Shown here in pieces: positions 52,158 to 61,970 of a DNA stretch of 64,000 bases (its first letter is position 1; each line of letters starts with the position of its first letter). This DNA is from Streptomyces chryseus (GTDB taxonomy: Bacteria; Actinomycetota; Actinomycetes; Streptomycetales; Streptomycetaceae). Location of the stretch: NCBI RefSeq assembly GCF_014650755.1, contig NZ_BMVO01000001.1:434001-498000 (forward strand), in the 5' to 3' direction. The notes below the pieces were generated by a model. The model saw only the letters and a program-made list of their open reading frames with translations, searched no databases and was not told the DNA's origin. Made by a program: the position numbers and the translations under genes.

Positions 52158-54827
52158 ATGACCGACCCCGTAGGCATCTCTCCGAGCGAGCTCGACCAGC
52201 TCCCGGACCGTGACACCGAGGAGACCGCCGAATGGGCGGCCTCCCTCGACGCCGTCACCAAGGCCGCCGGCCCGCAGCGGGCCGCCTACCTGATGCGCCG
52301 CACGCTCCAGCACGCCGAAGGCGCCGGCATCGCGCTGCCGAAGCTGCTGGAGACGGACTACGTCAACACCATCCCCACCGCCGCCGAGCCCGCCTTCGAC
52401 GGCGACGAGGCGATGGAAGCCCGGATCACCGCCTGGAACCGCTGGAACGCCGCTGCCATGGTCACCCGCGGCTCCCGCTTCGGCGTCGGCGGCCACATCG
52501 CCACCTTCGCCTCGGCCGCCTGGCTGTACGAGACCGGCTTCAACCACTTCTTCCGCGGCAAGGAGGGCGACGGCTCGGGCGACCAGCTCTACATCCAGGG
52601 CCACGCCTCCCCCGGCATCTACGCCCGCGCCTTCCTCGACGGCCGCCTCAGCGAGGACCAGCTGGACCGCTTCCGCCAGGAGTCCGGCGGCGACGGCCTG
52701 CCCTCGTACCCGCACCCGCGCCGGCTGCCCTGGCTGTGGGAGTTCCCGACCGTGTCCATGGGCCTGGGCCCGCTGTCCGCGATCTACCAGGCGCGCTTCA
52801 ACCGCTACCTGCAGAACCGCGACATCAAGGACACCTCGAACTCGCACGTGTGGGCGTTCCTCGGCGACGGGGAGATGGACGAGCCCGAGTCGACCACCGC
52901 GATCACCCTCGCGGCCCGCGAGCAGCTCGACAACCTGACCTTCGTCATCAACTGCAACCTCCAGCGCCTCGACGGTCCGGTCCGCGCGAACTTCCGCGTC
53001 GTGCAGGAGCTGGAGGCCCAGTTCCGGGGCGCCGGCTGGAACGTCGTCAAGACGCTGTGGGGCTCCGCCTGGGACGAGCTGTTCCAGCTGGACACGCAGG
53101 GCGCGCTGGTACGCCGGCTGCGCGCGGTGCCGGACGCGCAGTTCCAGACGTACGCGACCCGCGACGTGGCGTACATCCGCGAGCACTTCTTCGGTGCCGA
53201 GCCGGCGCTGGCCGAGCTGGGCAGGCTGCTCACCGACGCCAAGATCGCCGAGTGTTTCCACACCTCCCGCGGCGGCCACGAGGCCCGCAAGGTGTACGCG
53301 GCGTACAAGGCGGCGGTGGAGTTCAAGGGCGCGCCGACCGTGATCCTGGCGCAGACCGTGAAGGGCTACACGCTCGGCCCCGGCTTCGAGTCGAAGAACG
53401 CCAACCACCAGATGAAGAAGCTCTCCGGCAAGGAGTTCCGCGCGATGCGGGACCTGCTGGAGCTGCCCATCCCGGACTCGAAGCTGGACGAGGACCTGGT
53501 GCCGTACGGGCACCCCGGCGCCGACTCCCCCGAGGTCCGCTACCTCCAGGAGCGCCGCGCCGCCCTCGGCGGCCCCGCCCCGGCCCGCCGGGTGCACGCG
53601 GTGGCCCTGCCCGAGCCCGCCGACCGGTCCTTCAGCGCCCTCCTCAAGGGCTCGGGCAAGCAGGAGATGGCCACCACCATGGCCTTCGTCCGGCTGGCCA
53701 AGGAGCTGATGCGGGACAAGGAGACCGGCAAGCGCTGGGTGCCGATCGTCCCCGACGAGGCGCGCACGTTCGGCATGGAGTCGCTGTTCCCGTCGGCCGG
53801 CATCTACTCGCCGCTGGGCCAGACGTACGAGCCGGTCGACCGCGACCAGCTCATGTACTACAAGGAAGCCAAGAACGGCCAGATCCTCAACGAGGGCATC
53901 ACCGAGGCCGGCGCGATGGCCGACTTCATCGCCGCCGCCACGTCGTACGCGACGCACGGCGAGCCGATGATCCCCTTCTACATCTTCTACTCGATGTTCG
54001 GCTGGCAGCGCACCGCCGACCAGATGTGGCAGCTCGCCGACCAGTTGGGCAAGGGCTTCATCGTCGGCGCGACCGCCGGCCGTACGACCCTGACGGGTGA
54101 GGGCCTCCAGCACGCGGACGGCCACTCGCACCTGATCGCGTCCACGAACCCGGCGTCGCTCAACTACGACCCGGCGTTCGCGTACGAGATCGCCGTCATC
54201 GTCAAGGACGGCCTGCGCCGGATGTACGGCCCCGAGGCCGAGAACGTCTTCTACTACCTGACGGTCTACAACGAGCCGAAGCCGCAGCCCGCGATGCCGG
54301 AAGGCGTCGAGGAGGGCATCCTCAAGGGCCTCTACCGCTTCAAGGAGGCGGCGAACGCCACCGCCGAGACCCCGCGCGTCCAGCTCCTCGGATCCGGCAC
54401 GGCGATCCACTGGGCGCTGGAGGCGCAGGAGCTCCTCGCCGCCGACTGGGGCGTCGCGGCCGACGTCTGGTCCGCCACCTCGTGGGGCGAGCTGCGCCGG
54501 GACGCGCTGGAGTGCGACGAGGCGCTGCTGCGCGGCGAGGTGCGCACGCCGTACGTCACGCAGGCGCTGGAGGGCGCGCCCGGCCCGGTGCTCGCGGTGA
54601 GCGACTGGATGCGGCAGGTTCCCGACCAGATCAGCCAGTGGGTCGAGCAGGACTACTCCTCGCTCGGTACGGACGGCTTCGGCCTCTCGGACACCCGAGA
54701 GGCGGCCCGCCGCCACTTCGGCGTCGACGCCCAGTCGATCGTGGTGGCCGCGCTCGCGCAGCTCACCCGCCGCGGCGAGGTGCCGGCCTCGGCGGTCAAG
54801 GAAGCGCGGGAGCGGTACGGCCTGTGA
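52158..54827 (+). CDS. aceE: Pyruvate dehydrogenase E1 component (homodimeric)
   Basis: AceE decarboxylates pyruvate with thiamine diphosphate and acetylates the E2 lipoyl groups. The 889-residue homodimeric E1 has [20 protein letters not shown], the ThDP metal-binding motif [10 protein letters not shown] to [22 protein letters not shown] and the transketolase-like C-terminal domain. The ATG at 52158 has GGAAGG upstream. The upstream operator suggests control by the adjacent GntR protein. Confidence 0.97.
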   Translation: MTDPVGISPSELDQLPDRDTEETAEWAASLDAVTKAAGPQRAAYLMRRTLQHAEGAGIALPKLLETDYVNTIPTAAEPAFDGDEAMEARITAWNRWNAAAMVTRGSRFGVGGHIATFASAAWLYETGFNHFFRGKEGDGSGDQLYIQGHASPGIYARAFLDGRLSEDQLDRFRQESGGDGLPSYPHPRRLPWLWEFPTVSMGLGPLSAIYQARFNRYLQNRDIKDTSNSHVWAFLGDGEMDEPESTTAITLAAREQLDNLTFVINCNLQRLDGPVRANFRVVQELEAQFRGAGWNVVKTLWGSAWDELFQLDTQGALVRRLRAVPDAQFQTYATRDVAYIREHFFGAEPALAELGRLLTDAKIAECFHTSRGGHEARKVYAAYKAAVEFKGAPTVILAQTVKGYTLGPGFESKNANHQMKKLSGKEFRAMRDLLELPIPDSKLDEDLVPYGHPGADSPEVRYLQERRAALGGPAPARRVHAVALPEPADRSFSALLKGSGKQEMATTMAFVRLAKELMRDKETGKRWVPIVPDEARTFGMESLFPSAGIYSPLGQTYEPVDRDQLMYYKEAKNGQILNEGITEAGAMADFIAAATSYATHGEPMIPFYIFYSMFGWQRTADQMWQLADQLGKGFIVGATAGRTTLTGEGLQHADGHSHLIASTNPASLNYDPAFAYEIAVIVKDGLRRMYGPEAENVFYYLTVYNEPKPQPAMPEGVEEGILKGLYRFKEAANATAETPRVQLLGSGTAIHWALEAQELLAADWGVAADVWSATSWGELRRDALECDEALLRGEVRTPYVTQALEGAPGPVLAVSDWMRQVPDQISQWVEQDYSSLGTDGFGLSDTREAARRHFGVDAQSIVVAALAQLTRRGEVPASAVKEARERYGL

Positions 54828-54855
54828 TCCGTGCCGGGTGAGAATCCCGGGCGCG

Positions 54856-54899
54856 GGAGGGGCCGGTGGTCGCCGCGACGCGGCAGGACCGGCCCCTCC
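54856..54899 (+). terminator. Terminator after aceE
   Basis: GGAGGGGCCGGT and ACCGGCCCCTCC form a perfect 12-bp stem with a 20-nt loop after the aceE stop. Confidence 0.8.
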
Positions 54900-55019
54900 G
54901 GCGATCGGGGCTGCCGCTCGGGCCCCTGCGTACCGGGAGATCCAGCCCGGGACGCGGCCCCGGGAAAAGCCCGCGCAGCGGCCCCCCGCCCGCCCCCGCC
55001 ACCCGGCACAATGGCCGCC

Positions 55020-55988
55020 ATGCGCGCAGCCCGCCTCATCAAAATGGTGCTTCTGCTCCAGTCCCGCCCCTCCATGACCGCCGCCGAACTGGCCCGTGAG
55101 CTGGAGGTCTCCGAGCGAACCGTCACCCGCGACGCACAGGCCCTGTCGGAGGCGGGCGTCCCGGTGTACGCCGACCGGGGGCGGACCGGCGGATACCGGC
55201 TCATCGGCGGGTACCGCACCCGGCTGACCGGCCTCGCCCGCAGCGAGGCCGAGGCGCTGTTCCTCTCGGGGCTGCCGGGGGCCCTGCGCGAGATGGGTCT
55301 CGACGACGCGGCGTCGGCGGCGCGGCTGAAGGTTTCGGCGGCGCTGCTGCCTTCCCTGCGGGACGCCTCGGACACGGCGGCCCAGCGGTTCCATCTGGAC
55401 GCCCCCGGCTGGTACCAGGAGCCCAAGACGCCCGAACTGCTGCCCACGATCGCGGAAGCCGTCTGGGACGACCGGATGATCACCGGCCGCTACCGGCGCG
55501 GCCACGACCGCGAGGTGGAGCGGGAACTGGCGCCGTACGGCCTCGTGCTCAAGGCCGGCGTCTGGTACCTGTGCGCCCGCTCCGGCGAGGACTTCCGGGT
55601 GTACCGGATCGACCGCTTCGCCGCCGTGGCCGTGTCCGAGGAGCGTTTCGTACGCGACGAGAGCTTCGTACTGCCGGAGTTCTGGGAGGAGCGCGCGGCG
55701 GACTTCGCCCGCTCGATCCTGCGGTCCGAGGTGGTGGTGCGGCTGTCGGAGGCGGGCGCGCGGGCGCTGCCGTACGCCGTGGACCGGGCGGCGGCGACCG
55801 AGGCGCTGGCGTCCGCCGGGCCGCCGGACGAACGGGGGCGGGTCACGGTGACCCTGCCGGTCGAGTCGTACGAGGTCGCCTTCGGCCAGCTGTTCTCCGT
55901 CGGCCCCGAGCTGGAGGTCCTGGCCCCGCCGGACCTCCGCGAACGCTTCGCGGAGGCGGCGGCCCGCACCGCGCGGCTCTACGACTGA
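55020..55988 (+). CDS. WYL-domain transcriptional regulator
   Basis: The 322-residue protein has an HTH of the HTH_11 type (LLLQSRPSMTAAELARELEV, SERTVTRDAQALSEAGVPVY) and a WYL domain (about 130-225, LKAGVWYLCARSGEDFRVYR, with FWEERAADFARS as the following wing). WYL domains bind nucleic-acid-like or small ligands. The ATG at 55020 is preferred because CACAAT lies 7 nt before it, a leaderless pattern; the ATG at 55011 is the alternative start. Its targets are unknown. Confidence 0.9.
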   Translation: MRAARLIKMVLLLQSRPSMTAAELARELEVSERTVTRDAQALSEAGVPVYADRGRTGGYRLIGGYRTRLTGLARSEAEALFLSGLPGALREMGLDDAASAARLKVSAALLPSLRDASDTAAQRFHLDAPGWYQEPKTPELLPTIAEAVWDDRMITGRYRRGHDREVERELAPYGLVLKAGVWYLCARSGEDFRVYRIDRFAAVAVSEERFVRDESFVLPEFWEERAADFARSILRSEVVVRLSEAGARALPYAVDRAAATEALASAGPPDERGRVTVTLPVESYEVAFGQLFSVGPELEVLAPPDLRERFAEAAARTARLYD

Positions 55989-56022
55989 GCGGGGCCGCGC
56001 CGCTGGTCCGGGTCCGCCGCGG

Positions 56023-56949
56023 CTAGCGGTAGTCGCTCACCGGGGCGTCCTTGCCGCCCTGCACGACCTCCGCGTAGTACGGCCAGCCGTCCGGCCGGCT
56101 GCCGTCCGCGTCCGTGAAGCCGTACTCCTTGGCGAGCTGCCCGCTGGACAGCGACCGCCCGTTCCAGCGCGCCCGCCCGGGGTCGGCGGCGAGGGCCGCG
56201 ACCGCCCGGCCGACGTACACCGGCGACTCGGCGACCTCGAAGCCGGGGACCTCGGCGATCGCGTCGCGCCAGTTCTCCTCGGTGACGCCGAAGTTGTCCA
56301 GCATCTCCTCCGAGCGGAGGAACCCGGGGGTGACGCACACCGCCGTGCAGCCCACGTCCGCGAGATCGTGGCCGAGGGCGAACGCCATGCGGATCGGCGC
56401 GGTCTTGGCCAGGTCGTAGTAGAAGTTCTCCCGGAAGTGCGTGCGGTTGTACTCGTCCGTGCCGTCGGTCATCTCGACCACGAGCCCGCCGGGGTTGCGC
56501 ACCAGCAGGGGTACCGCGACGCCGAGCGTGATGGCGTGGGTCTTCACGCCGAGCTCCAGCATCCGCAGTCCGACCGCGAGGTCCGTGTCCCACATCTTCT
56601 TGCCGAATTCGAGCAGGTGATCGCCGCCCCAGACGCTGTCGACCAGGATGTCCAGTCGGCCGTGCTCCCGGTCGATCCGCTCGACAAGCGCCCTGACCTG
56701 GTCCTCTTCGAGGTGGTCGGTGGGTACGGCGACGGCTTCGCCGCCCGCGTCGTTGATGAGATCGGCGGTCTGCTCGATGGTCTCCCCGGGGCGTCCCACC
56801 TCGCTGACGTGCTCGCGGGTGGTGCGCCCGGTGACGTACACCTTCGCACCGGCCGCTCCCAGCTGGACGGCGATGGCCCGTCCCCCGCCCCGGGTCGCCC
56901 CGGCCACGAGCGCGATCCTGCCCTTGAGAGGGGTGTCCTGCTCGCTCAT
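56023..56949 (-). CDS. SDR family oxidoreductase
   Basis: This 308-residue short-chain dehydrogenase starts with RIALVAGATRGGGRAIAVQL, the Rossmann Gly-rich motif, and has ILVDSVWGGDHL and a modified active site. The usual YxxxK catalytic pair appears as YYDLAKTAPIRMAF. It could reduce a ketone or oxidise an alcohol; the substrate is unknown. It is divergent from the DUF4240 gene. Confidence 0.88.
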   Translation of the reverse strand: MSEQDTPLKGRIALVAGATRGGGRAIAVQLGAAGAKVYVTGRTTREHVSEVGRPGETIEQTADLINDAGGEAVAVPTDHLEEDQVRALVERIDREHGRLDILVDSVWGGDHLLEFGKKMWDTDLAVGLRMLELGVKTHAITLGVAVPLLVRNPGGLVVEMTDGTDEYNRTHFRENFYYDLAKTAPIRMAFALGHDLADVGCTAVCVTPGFLRSEEMLDNFGVTEENWRDAIAEVPGFEVAESPVYVGRAVAALAADPGRARWNGRSLSSGQLAKEYGFTDADGSRPDGWPYYAEVVQGGKDAPVSDYR

Positions 56950-57149
56950 ACCTGCTCCTCACCTCGGATCCCGTGATGTGCGCCGTACGGATCCCTCCGT
57001 ACGCGACCACACTGGCACCCAAAGGCGACATCTTCTGTCCTGTTTGCCGCGCCGCGCGCGCCCGCCCGGACGCGGCACGGTAACGACACAGCCGCATCCG
57101 GGGTACTGCGCGTGCGTACGCCTGCGGCAAGGCCGATGCTTGTCCCGTG

Positions 57150-57668
57150 ATGGACGAGACGGAATTCTGGGAGATCATCGACCACACCCGCGAGGCCGCC
57201 GAGGGCGATCCCGAGGATCACGCCGATCTGCTGGTCGACGCGTTGCTCCAGCTCGACCCCGACTCCGTGCTCGACTTCGCCCGGCACTTCGAGGCCCGCT
57301 ACAACCGCGCCTTCCACTGGGACCTGTGGGGCGCGGCGTCCGTGCTGCTCGGTGGTGCGACCGACGACGCGTTCGACTACTTCCGCTGCTGGCTGATCGC
57401 CCAGGGCCGGGAGGTGTTCGAGGGCGCGCTGCACGACCCGGACCACCTGGCCGACCTCCTCGACGACTTCGACGACGAGGTCGACGGCGACGGAGAGGAC
57501 CTGGGGTACGCGGCGGACGAGGCGTACGAGCAGCTCACGGGCGTGGTCGCACCGGACCTGGGGGTCGCGGCGCAGGCGCCGGAGCCGGCGGGCACGCCGT
57601 TCGACGTCGAGGACGAGACGGCCCTGGCCGAGCGCTACCCGCGGCTGTGGGAACGCTTCGGGAAGTGA
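57150..57668 (+). CDS. DUF4240 domain protein
   Basis: The 172-residue protein starts MDETEFWEIIDHTREAAEGD and has FDYFRCWLIAQGREVFEGAL, the main DUF4240 signature. It is strongly acidic and soluble. DUF4240 is of unknown function. The ATG at 57150 is preferred; the GTG 3 nt upstream is the alternative. It is convergent with the SpoIIE-type phosphatase gene. Confidence 0.85.
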   Translation: MDETEFWEIIDHTREAAEGDPEDHADLLVDALLQLDPDSVLDFARHFEARYNRAFHWDLWGAASVLLGGATDDAFDYFRCWLIAQGREVFEGALHDPDHLADLLDDFDDEVDGDGEDLGYAADEAYEQLTGVVAPDLGVAAQAPEPAGTPFDVEDETALAERYPRLWERFGK

Positions 57669-57689
57669 CCCCGGGCCGCCGCGCCGCTG

Positions 57690-58874
57690 TCAGCCGATGT
57701 GCCCCATCGCCAGCAGGGCCACGTCGTCCTGCACGTTCTCCGCCTTGCCCGCGAAGCGCACGAGGTCCTCGCGCACCGCCTCGTTGAGGGCCATCAGGTC
57801 GTCCTCCGAGACCGTGGCGGCCAGCCCCGGCAGCCGCTGGGCCAGCGGGTAGAACGCGCCGGAGGCGTCCCGTGCCTCCGTCACCCCGTCCGTGTGGGCC
57901 AGGACCCGGTCGCCGTGCTCCAGCGGTACGGAGGTGACCGACACGGGCACCGTCCCCGCAAGACCGAGCCCCAGCGGCGGCGCCGGATCCAGCGCGAGCT
58001 CCCGCGCCGTACCGCCCCGCAGCAGCAGGGGCGGCGGGTGCCCGCAGCTGACCACGCGCAGCACGGGCTCGTCGGGGTCGCACTCCAGCACCACGGCGGT
58101 GGCGAAGAGCTCGGCGTGCTCCACGGCGGCGGAGTCGACGACCAGCCGTCTGTCCAGCCGCGCCGCCACCCCCGCCAGGTCCTCCTCGTCCAGCACGGCT
58201 TCGCGGAAGGCGCCCAGCAGCGCGGCGACCGTCGCGACGGCTTCCAGACCGTGCCCCTGGACGTCGGCCACCAGGGCCCGTACGCCGTGCGGGCCGTCGC
58301 GCACGTCGTACAGGTCCCCGCCCACCAGCAGCCCGCGCTGCGCCGACCGGTACAGCCCCGCGCACCGCACCCGGCCCACGGAGGAGGGCAGCGGCGGCAG
58401 TACGGCGAGCTGGGCGGCCTCCGCCACCGTGCGGACCGTGACCAGTTGCTGCTCGCGCCGGGTGCGCACCCATGCGATGACCACGCTGAGCACCACGACC
58501 ACGACGACCGCGAGGAGGTCGGGCGTCTCCACGTCCCAGATACGGCGCCCGTACGGCAGGCTCAGCGTCAGCAGGGTGAGGCAGCCGAGCACTCCGACGC
58601 TCAGCGGGCCGTAGGCGAGGGCCGCGACGGGCGTCACGGCGACGACGAAGTAGCCCAGCTGGAGGGTCTCGGGGGTGACGATCTGGGCGACGGTGAGGAC
58701 CGTGAGGATCACCGCGGGCAGGGCCCTGAGCCAGCGCGGCTGCGGTGTCCCGCGCAGCCAGCCGGGCACCTCCTCGGCGCCCCTGGCCCGCGCCGAACTC
58801 ATCGCGCCGAGGGCCCGCGGCCCGTCGCGCGGGCAGCTGGGGCGGGGGGCGTCCGGAGGTTCTTCATACCCCAC
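57690..58874 (-). CDS. Membrane PP2C-family SpoIIE-type protein phosphatase
   Basis: The 394-residue protein has four to five N-terminal transmembrane helices (about 50-135) and a cytosolic PP2C/SpoIIE phosphatase (about 165-390). Metal ligands are in GGDLYDVRDGPHG, VADVQGHG and HTDGVTEARD, with QDDVALLAMG at the end. Such phosphatases control anti-sigma-factor antagonists. No partner switch gene is nearby. The start is GTG, 3 nt after the upstream GNAT stop. Confidence 0.93.
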   Translation of the reverse strand: MGYEEPPDAPRPSCPRDGPRALGAMSSARARGAEEVPGWLRGTPQPRWLRALPAVILTVLTVAQIVTPETLQLGYFVVAVTPVAALAYGPLSVGVLGCLTLLTLSLPYGRRIWDVETPDLLAVVVVVVLSVVIAWVRTRREQQLVTVRTVAEAAQLAVLPPLPSSVGRVRCAGLYRSAQRGLLVGGDLYDVRDGPHGVRALVADVQGHGLEAVATVAALLGAFREAVLDEEDLAGVAARLDRRLVVDSAAVEHAELFATAVVLECDPDEPVLRVVSCGHPPPLLLRGGTARELALDPAPPLGLGLAGTVPVSVTSVPLEHGDRVLAHTDGVTEARDASGAFYPLAQRLPGLAATVSEDDLMALNEAVREDLVRFAGKAENVQDDVALLAMGHIG

Positions 58875-58877
58875 CCA

Positions 58878-59405
58878 CTATGGCCCAGACAGCTGTGGCA
58901 CGCCCGTCAGCGCGCGCCCCATGAGCACGTCGTCGACGTACGCCCCGTCCAGCCGGAACTCGCCCGGCAGCACGCCCTCGACGACGAATCCCTCGGCCTC
59001 GTAGAGGGCGCGCGCGGGTGCGTTGTGTCCGAGCACCCGCAGCGTCATCCGCAGGGCGCCCCGGCGCCGCGCCGTCGCGCAGGCGGCGCGCAGCAGTGCC
59101 CGCCCGACGCCGCGTCCGCGGGCCCGGTCCGCCACGGCCAGGCCCTGGATCTCGCGCACGTGCGCGTTGCTCGCGAGCGGCGTGGGCGCGACGGTGCGGA
59201 CGTATCCGACGACCGCGCTATCCAGCTCGGCGACCAGGATGTCCTCGGGCAGGTGCCCCGCGTCGAAGAACGGCCCGTACGGCGGCCGCGGCCTCGGCTG
59301 CACGGAGTGCAGCGGCGACCAGGTCTCCCGGTCGAGCTCGGCCAGCTCCTTCTCGTCGGCCGTCGTGGCGGGACGTATCAGGGGGACGGCGGTGGGCTCC
59401 GGCAT
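58878..59405 (-). CDS. GNAT family N-acetyltransferase
   Basis: The 175-residue protein is an acetyl-CoA-dependent acetyltransferase. The CoA pyrophosphate loop is RARGRGVGRALLRAA, and VREIQGLAVADRARG and NAPARALYEAEGFVVEG are the beta4 and beta5 regions. The substrate is unknown. The ATG at 59405 follows CACAGT by 7 nt, a leaderless pattern. It is probably co-transcribed with the phosphatase gene. Confidence 0.92.
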   Translation of the reverse strand: MPEPTAVPLIRPATTADEKELAELDRETWSPLHSVQPRPRPPYGPFFDAGHLPEDILVAELDSAVVGYVRTVAPTPLASNAHVREIQGLAVADRARGRGVGRALLRAACATARRRGALRMTLRVLGHNAPARALYEAEGFVVEGVLPGEFRLDGAYVDDVLMGRALTGVPQLSGP

Positions 59406-59462
59406 GGCTGTCACTGTGCCATCCGGTCCCCCCGGGCGGGAATCCGGGGCAGGATGGGCGGC
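59406..59462. promoter_or_regulatory. Divergent leaderless promoter region
   Basis: The 57-bp space between the GNAT and TIGR01777 genes has CACAGT 7 nt before the minus-strand ATG and CAGGAT 7 nt before the plus-strand ATG. Both look like -10 boxes of leaderless transcripts, so the two promoters must overlap in their -35 regions. Confidence 0.45.
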
Positions 59463-60353
59463 ATGCGGATCGCGGTCACCGGCTCGACCGGTCTCATCGG
59501 AACGGCGCTCGTGCGCTCGCTGCGCGCGGACGGACACGAGGTGCGCCGCCTGGTGCGGCGCGCGGCGACCAGCCGGGAAGAGGTGACGTGGGACCCCCAG
59601 CGGCAGTACGTCGACGCCGACGGTCTCGCCGGGTGCGAGGCGGTCGTGCACCTCGCGGGTGCGGGGGTCGGCGACCACCGCTGGACCGCGTCGTACAAGC
59701 GGGAGATCCGCGAGAGCAGGGTCCTCGGCACGGCCGCGATCGCGGAGGCCGTCGCGTGCCTGGACACGCCGCCCCGGGTGCTCGTGTGCGGTTCGGCCAT
59801 CGGGTTCTACGGCGACACGGGTGACCGCGCGGTGGACGAGGGCGCTCCGCCGGGCGAGGGTTTCCTGCCGTCGGTGTGCGTGGACTGGGAGGAGGCCGCC
59901 GCTCCCGCGCGCGAGGCGGGCGTACGGACGGTGTTCGCCCGGACGGGTCTGGTGGTGGCGCGCGAGGGCGGGGCGTGGGGCAGGCTGTTCCCGCTCTTCA
60001 AGGCGGGGCTCGGCGGGCGGCTGGGGTCCGGTCGTCAGTACCAGAGCTACATCGCGATGCACGATCAGGTCGCGGCGCTGCGCCATCTGATCGACACCGA
60101 ATCGCTCGAAGGTCCGGTGAACCTCACGGCGCCGAGGCCGGTGACGAACCGTGAGATCACCGAGGCGATGGGGCGGGTGCTGAAGCGGCCCACGCTGTTC
60201 ACCGTCCCCGCGCCGGCGCTGCGGCTCGCGCTGGGCGAGTTCTCCTCGGACGTGCTGGTCAGTCAGCGGGTGCTGCCGCGGCAGTTGGAGGAGTCCGGCT
60301 TCTCGTTCGCGTTCCCGGAGATCGAGGACACGCTGCGGGCGGCGTTGCGCTGA
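59463..60353 (+). CDS. TIGR01777 family NAD(P)-dependent epimerase
   Basis: The 296-residue extended-SDR protein starts with RIAVTGSTGLIGTALVRSL, the NAD(P) motif. It shows AVVHLAGAGVGDHRWTASYK, VLVCGSAIGFYGDTGDRAVD (the Ser and YxxxK-like site is incomplete) and GLGGRLGSGRQYQSYIAMHD; the C-terminal QRVLPRQLEESGF is family-specific. The E. coli homologue is YfcH; the reaction is unknown. Confidence 0.9.
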   Translation: MRIAVTGSTGLIGTALVRSLRADGHEVRRLVRRAATSREEVTWDPQRQYVDADGLAGCEAVVHLAGAGVGDHRWTASYKREIRESRVLGTAAIAEAVACLDTPPRVLVCGSAIGFYGDTGDRAVDEGAPPGEGFLPSVCVDWEEAAAPAREAGVRTVFARTGLVVAREGGAWGRLFPLFKAGLGGRLGSGRQYQSYIAMHDQVAALRHLIDTESLEGPVNLTAPRPVTNREITEAMGRVLKRPTLFTVPAPALRLALGEFSSDVLVSQRVLPRQLEESGFSFAFPEIEDTLRAALR

Positions 60354-60441
60354 GCCGAGCCGCCACGGGGGCCGGGCTCAGCACCAGCAGGTGACCGTTT
60401 CTGGCCACTTCCTGTCCGTCGCGCGACCATTTCTCTCCGGG

Positions 60442-60461
60442 TGTGCTCCGGTTGTGCTCCG
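60442..60461 (+). repeat. Two TGTGCTCCG direct repeats upstream of the amine oxidase-like gene
   Basis: TGTGCTCCG occurs at 60442 and 60453, an 11-bp spacing of about one helical turn, about 150 nt before the next gene. It may be an activator site. The rest of the 237-bp region holds no gene. Confidence 0.35.
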
Positions 60462-60590
60462 ATGCCCCGGTCGATGCGCGACTGTGCCGGCCCCCTGCCC
60501 ACTTCTACGCTGCAACCCGAACTCGGGCATTCCGTGAACGTGTTGAGGGCATGAGACCCCCACAGTCACGCCGACCTCGGGGAGGGGCAC

Positions 60591-61895
60591 GTGTTCACCA
60601 CCGCACACCACGCGGACGTCGTCATAGTGGGGGCCGGGGTCGCCGGCCTCGCCGCAGCCCATCAGCTGACCAGCGCGGGAGTCACGGTCCGCGTCCTGGA
60701 GGCGGCCCCGCACGTCGGCGGCAGGATGGCCACCGACGAGGTCGACGGGTTCCGGCTCGACCGCATCGGCCAAGTGCTCAGCACCGCCTATCCGGAGCTG
60801 CTGCGGACCCCGGGCCTCGAAGGGATCTCGCTGCGCACCTTCTCCCCCGGCGTCCTCGTGCACAGCGAGGGCCGTCACTACCGCGCGGGCGAGGCGGGGA
60901 GCGCGCGAGGCGCGCTCAGCGCCGCGCGGGCCCTGGCCGGGGCGCCCCGGCCGCCGTTCGGGGGCGCACTCGACCAGGCGCGGCTCGGCGCGGCCCTCGG
61001 GCGGCTGGCGGCGACGCCGGTGCAGCGGCTGATGGCCCGGCCCGAACGCCCCGCCGGCGAAGCCCTCTCGGGGCGCGGCCTGCCGCCTCGTACGGTCAAC
61101 GGCTTCCTGCGCCCGCTGCTCTCCGCCCTGCTCAGCGACCCCGGGCTCACCACCTCCAGCCGGTGCGCCGATCTCGCCCTGCGGGGCTTCGCGCGCGGCA
61201 GGCTGTGCGTGCCGGAGGGAGGGGCCTCGGCGCTGCCCGAGGTGCTGGCGGCCACGCTCCCGCCGGGGACCGTGCGTACGGGAGTGCGCGTGACCGGAGC
61301 GTCCACCACCTCGGTGACCACCGAGGAGCACGGCACGTTCGGCTGCCGCGCCCTGCTGCTCGCCACCGGCGCCCGCGCCGCCGCCGATCTCCTGCCGGGC
61401 CTGCGGGTGCCGGCCTTCCACCAGGTGACGGTCCTGCACCACACCGCGCCCGTCCCGCCCCTCTCGGACCCGGCCCTGCTGCTCGACGCGGACCGCGGGG
61501 GCCCCGTCTCGCACACGGCGGTGCTCAGCGAGGTCGACCCGTCGCGCGCGCCGCGCGGCCGGTCGTTGATCTCCTCCACCGTCCTCGGCGCCCCGCCGCC
61601 GGACCCCGACCGTGCGGTGCGCGCGCACCTGGCGAAGCTGTACGGCGTGTCCACCGACGCCTGGGAACTGCTCGCGGTGCACCACGACCGGGAGGCGGTC
61701 CCGGCCATGCCGGCGCCGCACGATCTGCGCCGTCCGGTACGGCTCCTCTCGGGCCTGTACGTGTGCGGCGACCACCGGGGGACGAGCACGGTCCAGGGAG
61801 CGCTCCACTCGGGCCGCCGGGCCGCGCACGAGGTGCTCCTGGACTTCGGCATCCACCCGGCCCACGCGACGGCCCACCTGCGCGAGGCGGCCTGA
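60591..61895 (+). CDS. FAD-dependent amine oxidase / protoporphyrinogen oxidase-like protein
   Basis: The 434-residue flavoprotein starts with VVIVGAGVAGLAAAHQL (FAD motif) and has RVLEAAPHVGGRMATDEVDG, typical of the amine oxidase/phytoene desaturase family, ending in YVCGDHRGTSTVQGALHSGR, the conserved FAD-contacting C-terminal block. The substrate is unknown. The GTG has GGGGAGG upstream. Confidence 0.9.
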   Translation: MFTTAHHADVVIVGAGVAGLAAAHQLTSAGVTVRVLEAAPHVGGRMATDEVDGFRLDRIGQVLSTAYPELLRTPGLEGISLRTFSPGVLVHSEGRHYRAGEAGSARGALSAARALAGAPRPPFGGALDQARLGAALGRLAATPVQRLMARPERPAGEALSGRGLPPRTVNGFLRPLLSALLSDPGLTTSSRCADLALRGFARGRLCVPEGGASALPEVLAATLPPGTVRTGVRVTGASTTSVTTEEHGTFGCRALLLATGARAAADLLPGLRVPAFHQVTVLHHTAPVPPLSDPALLLDADRGGPVSHTAVLSEVDPSRAPRGRSLISSTVLGAPPPDPDRAVRAHLAKLYGVSTDAWELLAVHHDREAVPAMPAPHDLRRPVRLLSGLYVCGDHRGTSTVQGALHSGRRAAHEVLLDFGIHPAHATAHLREAA

Positions 61896-61970
61896 CCGGC
61901 GGACGCCACGGCCCCCGGTCCGGGCGGCAGCGGGGCGGGGCGGGGAACAGCGCGTCGCCGCGCACCCCCG

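Noticed and set aside
51852-55505. 1217-residue frame opposite aceE
   Set aside because: Pure shadow of aceE and neighbours, with repeated Arg/Gly/Val composition and no recognisable fold.
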